Positions 1 through 5,078 of a stretch of DNA of 5,164 bases are shown one piece after another. The DNA is taken from contig JASHRK010000171.1 of the NCBI GenBank assembly GCA_030037405.1, forward strand, positions 1 to 5,164. Direction: 5' to 3'. The position numbers and the translations under genes were made by a program. This DNA comes from Acidimicrobiales bacterium (GTDB taxonomy: Bacteria > Actinomycetota > Acidimicrobiia > Acidimicrobiales > Bog-793). The stretch's first letter is position 1, and every line of letters starts with the position of its first letter. The notes beneath the pieces were generated by a model. It was given only the letters and a program-made list of their open reading frames with translations. It did no database searches and was not told the DNA's origin.

Positions 1-662
1 TGCCCATCGCACCGCCGAGGCTCACGGTGACGAGTCCCCTGCAGGCCTACCAGCTGGCGAAGACCGTGGACGTGCGCTACTCGGGGACGGACGCCACCTC
101 GCCCGTCGTCGCCTACGACGTGCGCTACCAGGTGAAGTCATGGCACGCGAGCGCCCTGTCGGGCTACGTCGACCCGGCCTCCTGGCAGCGGACGACCGCC
201 ACCTCCCTCCAGTTGACCGGCGTACCAGGAGACGAGTACTGCTTCGAAGTCCAGGTCCTCATGGAATCGGGCGACGTGTCATCCTGGTCCCCCTCCTATT
301 GCACGACCCTTCCCCTCGCATCGAGCTCGCTCAAGGCGATCACGGCGGGGTGGAAGCACCACACGGGCGCGAGCTACTACCTCCACTCTTACGTGGAGAC
401 GGCCACCGAGGGCGCCGAGCTCCGCCTCGCCAACGCGGAGGCGAGCCAGCTGGCGCTCGTCGTGACCAAGTGTCCCGCATGCGGCGCCCTCGCCGTCTAC
501 GTGAACGGCCACAACCTGAAGACTGTCAGCACGTACGCTCGGACGACGAAGCACGGTTCGGTCGTCGTGCTCCCCAAGTTCACCGAGAAACGGGCGACGA
601 TCCTGATCCGGGCTGTCCGGGCGGGCAAGGACGTGATCGTCGAAGGCTTGGCCGTCACATAG
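1..662 (+). CDS. C-terminal part of a secreted modular protein (FN3-like domain plus CPxCG beta-module), 5' truncated
   Basis: The frame is open from base 3 to a TAG at 660-662, giving 219 visible residues. The GTG at 27 lies inside the first domain, so it is not the real start and the gene begins outside the window. Visible residues about 5-108 resemble a fibronectin-III/Ig-like domain: a proline-rich entry, a YDVRYQ strand, and the closing pattern YCFEVQV...WSPSYC with two cysteines that could pair. Residues about 110-219 match a beta-rich C-terminal module that I recall from actinobacterial exported proteins such as subtilases and amidases. Its marks are a GWKHHTGASYY opening, the CPACG motif followed by VYVNG, and a closing VIVEGLAV strand. 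These modules are usually extracellular binding or spacer domains, so the enzymatic part, if there is one, would lie upstream. The stop is only 16 bases before ubiX, with no room for an obvious terminator. The domain assignment is by recollection of family patterns; the whole protein's function is unknown. Confidence 0.75.
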   Translation, partial: PIAPPRLTVTSPLQAYQLAKTVDVRYSGTDATSPVVAYDVRYQVKSWHASALSGYVDPASWQRTTATSLQLTGVPGDEYCFEVQVLMESGDVSSWSPSYCTTLPLASSSLKAITAGWKHHTGASYYLHSYVETATEGAELRLANAEASQLALVVTKCPACGALAVYVNGHNLKTVSTYARTTKHGSVVVLPKFTEKRATILIRAVRAGKDVIVEGLAVT

Positions 663-678
663 GGGGATCGAACAGGAG

Positions 679-1344
679 ATGAGCCCGATCCCTGCGCGCA
701 GGTGCCGGATCGTCGTCGGCGTCACAGGAGCAAGCGGCACCCTGCTAGCCCAGGCGGTGCTCTCGCTCCTCGGCTCCTCCGGCGTCGAGCGACACCTCGT
801 GGTGAGCCCGGCTGCAAGGCGGACGGCCCTCTTCGAGCTCTCCTCCCCCGAGCTCGAGTCGCTCGCCGAGGTCGTCTACGGCTGGCGGGACATCGGCGCC
901 CCGATCGCCTCGGGCTCGTTCTCCACGGGCGGCATGATCGTCGTCCCCTGCAGCATCCGGACGCTATCCAGCATCGCCTATGGGATCACGGACTCGTTGA
1001 TCTCCCGCGCCGCCGACGTCACCTTGAAAGAACGGCGCCGCCTCGTGCTGAGCGTCCGCGAGTCGCCCTTCCATCTCGGTCACATCCGCGCCATGGCAGC
1101 TGCGACCGAGGCCGGCGCCATCGTCGCCCCGCCGGTCCCGATGTTCTACGGGAAGCCCAAGACAATCGAGGAGATGGCGGCCCAGATGGCGGGACGCTTC
1201 GTGAGCCTCCTCGGCATCCCCAACGCGGCCGAGCATGAGTGGCCCGGGGACGGGCCCCGCCCTCGCCCGTACGACGATGGCCCGGCCGAGCGCTCCCCCG
1301 GGCCACCCACCCGCAGCCGCCCTGAGCCAGAGGTGACCTCGTGA
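679..1344 (+). CDS. ubiX: UbiX-family flavin prenyltransferase
   Basis: This enzyme joins a dimethylallyl group to FMN to make prenylated FMN, the cofactor of UbiD decarboxylases; it acts in the cytosol, usually as a dodecamer. The 221-residue product follows the UbiX/Pad1 pattern closely. It has the flavin-binding GVTGASG at 14-20, a LVVSPAARRT segment with the conserved serine at 43, GSFSTGGMIVVPCSIRTLS at 79-97, RAADVTLKERR at 110-120, VRESPFHLGH at 126-135 and PPVPMFYGKP at 151-160. K117, R127, E128, Y157 and W188 sit where the known catalytic or phosphate-binding residues lie. The core ends near residue 190. A charged, proline-rich tail of about 30 residues follows and is not part of the fold. 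The start ATG has AGGAG directly against it (674-678), which is too close for a normal ribosome site; a GGGGGA at 662-667 is at a more usual distance. No in-frame alternative start lies nearby. The stop overlaps the start of ubiD by 4 bases, so the two are almost certainly translated together. Confidence 0.93.
   Translation: MSPIPARRCRIVVGVTGASGTLLAQAVLSLLGSSGVERHLVVSPAARRTALFELSSPELESLAEVVYGWRDIGAPIASGSFSTGGMIVVPCSIRTLSSIAYGITDSLISRAADVTLKERRRLVLSVRESPFHLGHIRAMAAATEAGAIVAPPVPMFYGKPKTIEEMAAQMAGRFVSLLGIPNAAEHEWPGDGPRPRPYDDGPAERSPGPPTRSRPEPEVTS
1330..1340 (+). promoter_or_regulatory. Ribosome binding site of ubiD inside an 11-base palindrome
   Basis: GAGGTGA (1330-1336) lies four bases before the GTG start at 1341 and is a fair Shine-Dalgarno match. 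The eleven bases GAGGTGACCTC form a perfect inverted repeat with one central base. It sits within the last codons of ubiX, so ribosomes finishing ubiX would keep the site open and couple the two genes. The single-base centre makes a real RNA hairpin unlikely, so the symmetry may be accidental. Confidence 0.5.
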
Positions 1345-2720
1345 CGGCGTCCTGGCGCCGGCGAGACGAGCACCGCCAGTCGGTCCGCTCCCTTCTCGGG
1401 GAGCTCGACGACCGCGGTGAGCTCGTGACGCTGGAGGAGGAAGTGGACCCTGTCGAGGAGCTGGCCTCGTTTCTCTGGGAGACGAGAGCGGGCCCAGCGG
1501 TCCTCTTCGAGCGGGTAAGGGGACACTCCCTTCCCGTCTTCGGCAATCTCCTCAACAGCCGCGAGCGGATCGCAAGAGGGCTCCGCACGTCGCTGGCTGG
1601 GCTGCACGCCACGCTCGCGGGTGCCCCGGATGCACGACTGGCCCCGGTCACGGCGGCCGAGCCCGGTTGGCGGGAGGAGCGCCTGGCGAGCCCGGACCTG
1701 CGGCGCCTCCCGGTGCCGAAGTTCTTCGCGAGCGAGACCGGTTCATATGTCACAGCGGGTGTCATAATCGCCAAGGGCCCGACGGGCAAGAAGAACGCCT
1801 CCTTCGCCCGCCTCAAGATCCTCGACGACAGGCGGGCCTTCGCCGGCATCGCACCCGAGCACCACCTCGCAGTGCTCGCCCGGGAAGCGGCCGGCGCGAA
1901 CCGACCGCTCGAGGTGGCCGTGACGATAGGCAACCACCCGGCGGTGCTGCTCGCCGCCGCCTACTACCTCGAGCTCGGCGACGACGAGCTCGAGGTAGCG
2001 GGAGCGCTCCTCGGCGAACCGCTCGAGGTGGCGCGCTGCGAGACGGTCGACGTCGAGGTCCCGGCCCACTGCGAGCTAGTTGTCGAAGGCACCCTCGACT
2101 GGCACGACAGAGTCGAGGAGGGCCCCGTCTCGGAGTTCTCGGGCCTCTACCAGAGCTATGGCGACGGACCGGTCCTGACGGCTCGCCACGTCTCGATGCG
2201 CCACTCCCCGCTCTTCCAGACGATCCTCCCCGGTTACGCGCCCGAGCACGTCCTCGTCGGCGCAGTCGCCATCGCGGCCGTGCTCGAGCGGCGGCTGCGG
2301 TCCTCGGTCCCGAGCGTGGCCGAAGTGGCGATCTCCCCGGGCGGCTGCGGGCGGTTGCATGCCGTCGTGGCACTGAGCGAACCGCGAGACCGAGACGCCG
2401 AGCAGGTGATGCGGGAGGGTCTCGGCTCTGTCCGCCTCGTCAAGCAGGTGACCGTCGTCGACGACGACATCGACATCCACGACCCGGTTGCGGTCGAGTG
2501 GGCCATCGCCACGAGGATGAAGGCTGACAGGGACCTCCTCGTCCTGCCGGGGATGCGCTCCTCACGCTCCGACCCCCTCGCCCACAACGGGACGGTGGCA
2601 AAGCTCGGCATCGACGCCACGCGGCGGGGGACCGACAGGAGCGACTGGTCGTTTGCCAAGCCGCCCGAGGCGGTGCTCCGCCGGGCGCGAGAGAGGCTCG
2701 AGGCTATGGGGAGAGCCTAG
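1341..2720 (+). CDS. ubiD: UbiD-family prenyl-FMN-dependent decarboxylase
   Basis: Members of this family reversibly decarboxylate aromatic, heteroaromatic or alpha,beta-unsaturated acids using prenylated FMN, a metal ion and potassium. The 459-residue length is normal and the protein looks intact. The Glu-Arg-Glu catalytic set known from fungal Fdc1 is visible: R157 in KNASFARLKI, and E260 and E265 in the signature EEGPVSEFSGLY. Candidate metal ligands fall at the expected spacing: N152, H175 (in PEHHL) and E216 in DELEVAGAL. The C-terminal part has the usual VDDDIDIHD, WAIATRMKADRD and LPGMRSS stretches. The GTG start overlaps the ubiX stop by 4 bases and has a ribosome site at 1330. The neighbouring ubiX supplies the cofactor. 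The substrate is open: ubiquinone-type, menaquinone-type (MqnL in the futalosine pathway), phenolic and other acids are all handled by this family, and no prenyltransferase or other pathway marker is nearby. UbiD itself is a confident call; the symbol denotes the family, not 4-hydroxy-3-polyprenylbenzoate activity. Confidence 0.93.
   Translation: MTASWRRRDEHRQSVRSLLGELDDRGELVTLEEEVDPVEELASFLWETRAGPAVLFERVRGHSLPVFGNLLNSRERIARGLRTSLAGLHATLAGAPDARLAPVTAAEPGWREERLASPDLRRLPVPKFFASETGSYVTAGVIIAKGPTGKKNASFARLKILDDRRAFAGIAPEHHLAVLAREAAGANRPLEVAVTIGNHPAVLLAAAYYLELGDDELEVAGALLGEPLEVARCETVDVEVPAHCELVVEGTLDWHDRVEEGPVSEFSGLYQSYGDGPVLTARHVSMRHSPLFQTILPGYAPEHVLVGAVAIAAVLERRLRSSVPSVAEVAISPGGCGRLHAVVALSEPRDRDAEQVMREGLGSVRLVKQVTVVDDDIDIHDPVAVEWAIATRMKADRDLLVLPGMRSSRSDPLAHNGTVAKLGIDATRRGTDRSDWSFAKPPEAVLRRARERLEAMGRA
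1964..1998 (+). repeat. Perfect 14-bp inverted repeat inside ubiD
   Basis: The arms CTACCTCGAGCTCG (1964-1977) and CGAGCTCGAGGTAG (1985-1998) are exact reverse complements, separated by a 7-base loop. They could form a very stable hairpin in the mRNA. The stretch encodes the residues just before the AGAL motif and includes the codon of the likely metal ligand E216. Part of the symmetry follows from the protein, because Leu-Glu-Leu and Glu-Leu-Glu written as CTC and GAG are self-complementary. The outer pairs depend on a TAC tyrosine codon and an unusual GTA valine codon. Confidence 0.85.
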
Positions 2721-2741
2721 GAGCCGACTACGCTCCGCTCA

Positions 2742-3053
2742 GTGGTGCGTCTCTTGGTCCTCTACGAGCAGCCGACCGATCTCAAGGCGTTCGACGAGCA
2801 CTACTTCGAGGTTCACGTGCCTCTCGTGAAGCGCCTGCCCGGCCTCCGCCGGTACACGGTGAGCCAGGATCTGTCCCGCATCCGCGGATCGGCGTCCTAT
2901 CACCTCGTGGCCGAGCTCGACTGGGACGACATGGCCTCGCTCCGCGAGGACCTCTCCTCCCCGCTCGGGGAGGAGACCGCACGCGACCTCGAGCAACTGG
3001 CCGCCTGGTGCCCGGGCATCCACAGCATGGTCTTCGATCCACGGGACGTATAG
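2742..3053 (+). CDS. EthD-family small protein
   Basis: The 103-residue product matches the EthD domain, a ferredoxin-like dimeric alpha/beta-barrel fold first met in ethyl tert-butyl ether degradation. The typical opening is present: VRLLVLYEQPTD, then FDEHYFEVHVPLVKRLPGLRRY at about 17-38, with histidines at 20 and 25. The family's biochemical role is poorly defined. Some relatives act on small aromatic or polyketide compounds, while others have no known reaction. It follows ubiD by 21 bases on the same strand and is likely part of the same transcript, which suggests it handles the substrate or product of the decarboxylase (an inference). GTG at 2742 was chosen because family members begin MV(K/R)L; GTG at 2745 is equally possible. 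No good ribosome site lies before either: the nearest AGGAG (2719-2723) overlaps the ubiD stop and is 18 bases away. The gene is in the same reading frame as ubiD, separated by one TAG and seven sense codons. Confidence 0.85.
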   Translation: MVRLLVLYEQPTDLKAFDEHYFEVHVPLVKRLPGLRRYTVSQDLSRIRGSASYHLVAELDWDDMASLREDLSSPLGEETARDLEQLAAWCPGIHSMVFDPRDV

Positions 3054-3116
3054 CCGGACGTCACAGTTGATGGATCTGAGAGTCGTCACTCTACGCGATC
3101 AGGTGCTGATAGCATC

Positions 3117-3129
3117 GACGTATAGCGTC
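3117..3129. promoter_or_regulatory. Small inverted repeat at the antitoxin start, possible operator
   Basis: GACG-TATAG-CGTC is a 4-bp dyad with a 5-base centre covering the presumed first codon of the antitoxin. A second short dyad, TGCT-GAT-AGCA, lies just upstream at 3104-3114. Ribbon-helix-helix antitoxins usually repress their own promoter by binding such sites. The arms are short enough to occur by chance, so this is a suggestion only. The spacer 3054-3121 is otherwise unassigned and is AT-richer than its surroundings (about 52% G+C over 3061-3120 by hand count). Confidence 0.25.
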
Positions 3130-3331
3130 ACTGCGAACCACTTTCACTCTGGACGAAGAGCTGGCGGCACGTGCTCGCCAGCTCGGGGTCAACATCTCGG
3201 CAGCAGCTCGTCAAGGAGTCGCTAACGCCGTGCGCGCCGCCTTGGCACGATCCGACCGAGAGGCCTACCGGAGATTCCCAGAAAGTGCAGACAAGGGCTG
3301 GAACGAAGCTGAAACCTGGGGTGAGCCGTGA
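3122..3331 (+). CDS. Ribbon-helix-helix/CcdA-like antitoxin with no standard start codon
   Basis: The frame ending at the TGA at 3329-3331 encodes about 69 residues. The product would bind and neutralise the toxin encoded next to it and repress the operon. The N-terminal part reads TTFTLDEELAARARQLGVN then ISAAARQGVANAVRAAL, a strand followed by two helices as in ribbon-helix-helix/CcdA antitoxins. The tail has REAYRRFPE and WNEAETWGEP, like the toxin-binding tails of actinobacterial CcdA-type antitoxins. The frame is closed upstream by a TAG at 3110. Between that stop and the conserved part there is no ATG, GTG or TTG. Relatives would begin about M-A-x-x-R-T-T, and ATA (3122) sits exactly where the ATG is expected; CTG at 3131 is another candidate. 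I chose ATA by this alignment, without support from a ribosome site. It may be a rare start, or a point mutation that silences the antitoxin. The first later standard start is GTG at 3230, which would leave only the tail. The TGA overlaps the toxin GTG by 4 bases. Confidence 0.6.
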   Translation: MASLRTTFTLDEELAARARQLGVNISAAARQGVANAVRAALARSDREAYRRFPESADKGWNEAETWGEP

Positions 3332-3636
3332 GACGCGGTGAGCTCTGGCTGGCCGAGGTAGGCAGCAAGAGGCGGCCGGTCCTGCTCCTCACCCGGTCCG
3401 ACGTGCTCGACGTCCGAGAGCTCGTGACGGTAGCCGAGATCACGGCTTCTGTCCGCGGTCTCGCCGCAGAGGTCGAGATCGACCACCTCGGGGCTGGCCT
3501 GGACCGGCCGTCGGTCGTCAACTGCGACGGTCTCCATACCGTCGCCCAGTCGTCGCTCACCGGGCCCGTCGGGCGAGTCGGAGAGGACGTGATGCGCAAG
3601 GTCTGTTGGGCGGTCAGCTACGCCCTTGGTTGCTGA
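3328..3636 (+). CDS. MazF/PemK-family toxin (predicted endoribonuclease)
   Basis: MazF-type toxins cut mRNA or other RNA at short sequences and slow growth when the antitoxin is lost. The 102-residue product is near the usual length and shows the family pattern in order. RRGELWLAEV opens the first strand, then RRPVLLLTRSD with R16 at the catalytic arginine position, and VAEITASVRG with T39 at the catalytic threonine position. LDRPSVVNCDGLHTV follows at 58-72, then GPVGRV and a final helix ending YALGC. The loop between the first two strands is short. The GTG start overlaps the antitoxin stop by 4 bases (GTGA), a normal toxin-antitoxin arrangement; GGTGA just upstream is a weak ribosome site. 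The active-site residues appear intact. If so, the antitoxin must still be made, unless the toxin is poorly expressed or supplied with another antitoxin. Confidence 0.82.
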   Translation: MRRGELWLAEVGSKRRPVLLLTRSDVLDVRELVTVAEITASVRGLAAEVEIDHLGAGLDRPSVVNCDGLHTVAQSSLTGPVGRVGEDVMRKVCWAVSYALGC

Positions 3637-3637
3637 C

Positions 3638-3657
3638 GGGACGGCGATCGCCCGCCC
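3638..3657. terminator. GC palindrome between convergent genes, weak terminator candidate
   Basis: Only 53 bases separate the toxin stop from the stop of the convergent SDR gene. They contain a perfect 10-base palindrome, GGCGATCGCC (3643-3652), flanked by GGG and CCC that could pair across two mismatches. No T-run follows on either strand. It could help end transcription from both sides, but the absent loop and absent T-tract make this weak. Confidence 0.25.
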
Positions 3658-3689
3658 TTGCTCCCAGATCGTGTCCGCCGGCTCTTGGC

Positions 3690-4415
3690 TCAACCCCGCC
3701 CGACGAGCGGCATGTTCGTCGCCATCACCACGAGGGAGAGGATGTTGACGTCGAGGGGCAGCTCTGCCATGTGGACGACAGCCGCCGCCGCATGCTTCAC
3801 GTCCATGACAGGTTCGTCCGCAGGTGGCTTGAAGAGCTCGGTGGCGGCATTCCCGATGTCTATCTGGCCGCAAGCGATGGAGTAGGGGCGACCGTCGAGA
3901 GCCGTCTGTTTCGTAAGACCGGTGATGGCGTGCTTGCTGGCGGTGTATGGCGCGGAGTTGGGCCTGGGCGTGTGGGCAGAGATCGAGCCGTTGTTGATGA
4001 TCCGTCCGCCCTGGGGGCGTTGGCGCTTCATGAGTGCGAATGCCCGCTGGGTGCAGAGGAACGACCCGGTGAGGTTCGTGTCGATCACATCCCGCCACTG
4101 GTCGAAGCTGAGCTCGTCGACACCGAGGGCCGGGGCAAAGATCCCGGCGTTGTTGAAGAGCATGTCGAGGCGTCCGAGACGTTCCTCGAGCTCGTCGAAC
4201 ATGTCGGCTACCGAATCGGGCTTGCGCACGTCGCACTCGACCACGAGCGAGTGGTCGTCGACGTCTCCCGCGATACGCCGCGACTCCTCGAGGTGGCTCC
4301 GGTTCCGCCCGGCGAGCACGACGGCCCAGTCTCGCTCGAACAGCTCTTGCACCACAGCACGACCGATGCCCGACCCTGCACCGGTGACGAGCGCCACTCT
4401 CCTCGTGTCGGACAC
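3690..4415 (-). CDS. Short-chain dehydrogenase/reductase (classical SDR)
   Basis: This is an NAD(P)-dependent oxidoreductase acting on a hydroxyl or keto group of an unidentified substrate. Numbered from the chosen start, the 241-residue product has the nucleotide-binding TGAGSGIG at 11-18, CDV at 61-63, NNAG at 88-91, the catalytic asparagine N114, serine S144 and Y157-x-x-x-K161. The end, VVMATNMPLVGRG, is typical of one SDR subgroup. After the second strand it reads AGRN (35-38) with arginine and no aspartate, which favours NADP(H) over NAD(H). The frame extends 11 codons further to an ATG at 4448. The GTG at 4415 is much better, because it has AAGGAGGT six bases upstream and starts right before the first strand. 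The gene converges on the toxin gene and is transcribed away from the secreted-protein gene on the same strand. It could work in the same pathway as the decarboxylase cluster, but it lies on the opposite strand and this is not shown. Confidence 0.92.
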   Translation of the reverse strand: MSDTRRVALVTGAGSGIGRAVVQELFERDWAVVLAGRNRSHLEESRRIAGDVDDHSLVVECDVRKPDSVADMFDELEERLGRLDMLFNNAGIFAPALGVDELSFDQWRDVIDTNLTGSFLCTQRAFALMKRQRPQGGRIINNGSISAHTPRPNSAPYTASKHAITGLTKQTALDGRPYSIACGQIDIGNAATELFKPPADEPVMDVKHAAAAVVHMAELPLDVNILSLVVMATNMPLVGRG

Positions 4416-4421
4416 GGTGCG

Positions 4422-4429
4422 ACCTCCTT
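4422..4429 (-). promoter_or_regulatory. Strong ribosome binding site fixing the SDR start
   Basis: On the minus strand this reads AAGGAGGT, a full match to the 16S rRNA tail. Six bases separate it from the GTG at 4415. It lies inside the longer open frame that starts at 4448, so it argues against that ATG. Confidence 0.85.
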
Positions 4430-4469
4430 GGGCGGGTGTCGGGAACAAGGCACCAGAGGCTGCCGAACG

Positions 4470-4484
4470 GCCCGGTTCTCGGGC
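4470..4484 (-). repeat. Hairpin between the secreted-protein gene and the SDR gene
   Basis: GCCCG and CGGGC pair perfectly around a 5-base loop. It lies 7 bases downstream (minus strand) of the larger hairpin at 4491-4511, within the SDR leader region. It may add to termination or be part of the SDR 5' leader. The stem is only five base pairs. Confidence 0.35.
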
Positions 4485-4490
4485 GCGCCA

Positions 4491-4511
4491 GCTCCAGAGC
4501 TGCTCTAGAGC
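4491..4511 (-). terminator. Hairpin after the secreted-protein gene, probable terminator without U-tract
   Basis: Arms 4491-4500 and 4502-4511 are inverted repeats with one mismatch. In RNA from the minus strand that mismatch becomes a G-U pair, so the full arms can pair, with the centre opening as a small loop. It lies 15 bases past the stop at 4527, where a terminator would be expected. No U-run follows. U-less hairpins have been proposed as terminators in actinobacteria; its activity here is inferred. The pairing is better on the minus strand than on the plus strand, which fits the gene direction. Confidence 0.5.
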
Positions 4512-4526
4512 GTAGGCGTCGAGGGG

Positions 4527-5015
4527 TCAGGCCTTCGACGTGGCAGTGCAGGTGAAGTGGCCCTTTACCGTCACTTTGCCCGTCGGCAAGCCTTTCGTGG
4601 TGTTCCGCAGCGAGATGTTGACGGAGGCCGAGTGGGCGCCAGCCCCCACGGTGATCGTTCCCGTCGTCAGCTCGGAGTAGACGCGTCCGCTCACGGTGAG
4701 AATCAGATGACCGATGCGGGCGCTTACGTTGTAGGTCTTCGGGGACGTGTAGTGCTCGACTGCCCCGCCGAAGACCACCCTGGCGCCGGTGCTCGCCGTC
4801 CCAGCGAGGTCGAAGAGGAACTTGTGCTTAGAAGACGCCACCGGGCTGTTGCAGACGACGGCGGCCGACGTGAGGGTGCCGCTCACGGCGCCGCCCAAGG
4901 TGAGGCTGGTACCGCCTGACGCCGCTTCGGCGACGGGGCCAGCAGCCAGCGCGGAGACGGCCACGACCGCGGCCACTACGCAAGCACGCAGGCAGTTGGT
5001 TCGAACAAGAGCCAC
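4527..5015 (-). CDS. Small secreted beta-rich protein of unknown function
   Basis: The 162-residue product begins with a clear Sec signal peptide: a short basic region (MALVRTNCLR), a hydrophobic core of alanine and valine (about 11-25), and an AEA-type signal peptidase site near residues 29-31. The mature part, about 131 residues, is rich in Gly, Thr, Ser, Val and Ala and alternates in a way that suggests a beta-sandwich. It has two cysteines, C55 and C156 near the two ends, which could form one disulfide. I do not recognise a named domain. The GTG start is fixed by AGGAGGT six bases upstream and by the signal peptide beginning directly after it. The cysteine at residue 12 lies before the hydrophobic core and does not make a lipoprotein signal. 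The gene is flanked by hairpins on both sides, so it is probably transcribed alone. A structural, adhesive or cell-surface role is possible but unsupported. Confidence 0.8.
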   Translation of the reverse strand: MALVRTNCLRACVVAAVVAVSALAAGPVAEAASGGTSLTLGGAVSGTLTSAAVVCNSPVASSKHKFLFDLAGTASTGARVVFGGAVEHYTSPKTYNVSARIGHLILTVSGRVYSELTTGTITVGAGAHSASVNISLRNTTKGLPTGKVTVKGHFTCTATSKA

Positions 5016-5021
5016 TTGTCA

Positions 5022-5028
5022 ACCTCCT
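5022..5028 (-). promoter_or_regulatory. Strong ribosome binding site of the secreted-protein gene
   Basis: AGGAGGT on the minus strand, six bases before the GTG at 5015. It decides the start, since no ATG occurs near the signal peptide. Confidence 0.8.
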
Positions 5029-5048
5029 CTTGAGTCCCGCTCGCAACG

Positions 5049-5054
5049 ATGATA
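5049..5054 (-). promoter_or_regulatory. Possible -10 element of the secreted-protein gene
   Basis: The minus strand reads TATCAT, five of six bases matching TATAAT, in otherwise GC-rich DNA. Transcription starting about seven bases later would give a leader of roughly 25-30 bases containing the ribosome site. No convincing -35 element lies 16-18 bases upstream (CTCGGG or nearby), so the call is tentative. Confidence 0.35.
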
Positions 5055-5078
5055 GATCCCAGCGAGCGCACCCCGAGA

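Noticed and set aside
1019..1933. Long minus-strand open frame across ubiX and ubiD
   Set aside because: Arg/Ser/Pro-rich translation typical of antisense in GC-rich DNA; both plus-strand genes are convincing throughout.
1909..2032. Repeated CTCGAGGTGGC-like stretches in ubiD
   Set aside because: They encode recurrent Leu-Glu-Val-Ala residues with the favoured codons; ordinary coding coincidence.
3067..3095. Possible promoter TTGATG - 17 bases - TCTACG ahead of the antitoxin
   Set aside because: The -35 half is fair, but the -10 half matches only three of six consensus bases, and other weak matches occur in the same AT-richer spacer.
3070..3112. ATG at 3070 as the antitoxin start
   Set aside because: It is in a different reading frame from the conserved antitoxin sequence. 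Using it would require a frameshift that nothing in the sequence marks.
4416..4448. Longer SDR start at the ATG ending at 4448
   Set aside because: The strong AAGGAGGT at 4422-4429 lies inside this extension and serves the GTG at 4415, and the extra residues precede the normal SDR N-terminus.
3606..4508. Long plus-strand open frame across the SDR gene
   Set aside because: It is the opposite-strand shadow of the SDR gene, has no family resemblance, and the minus strand carries all the SDR motifs plus a perfect ribosome site.
4980..5015. Lipoprotein signal in the secreted protein (LRAC at residues 9-12)
   Set aside because: The cysteine precedes the hydrophobic core and has arginine at position -2. 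A standard signal peptidase I site follows the core instead.
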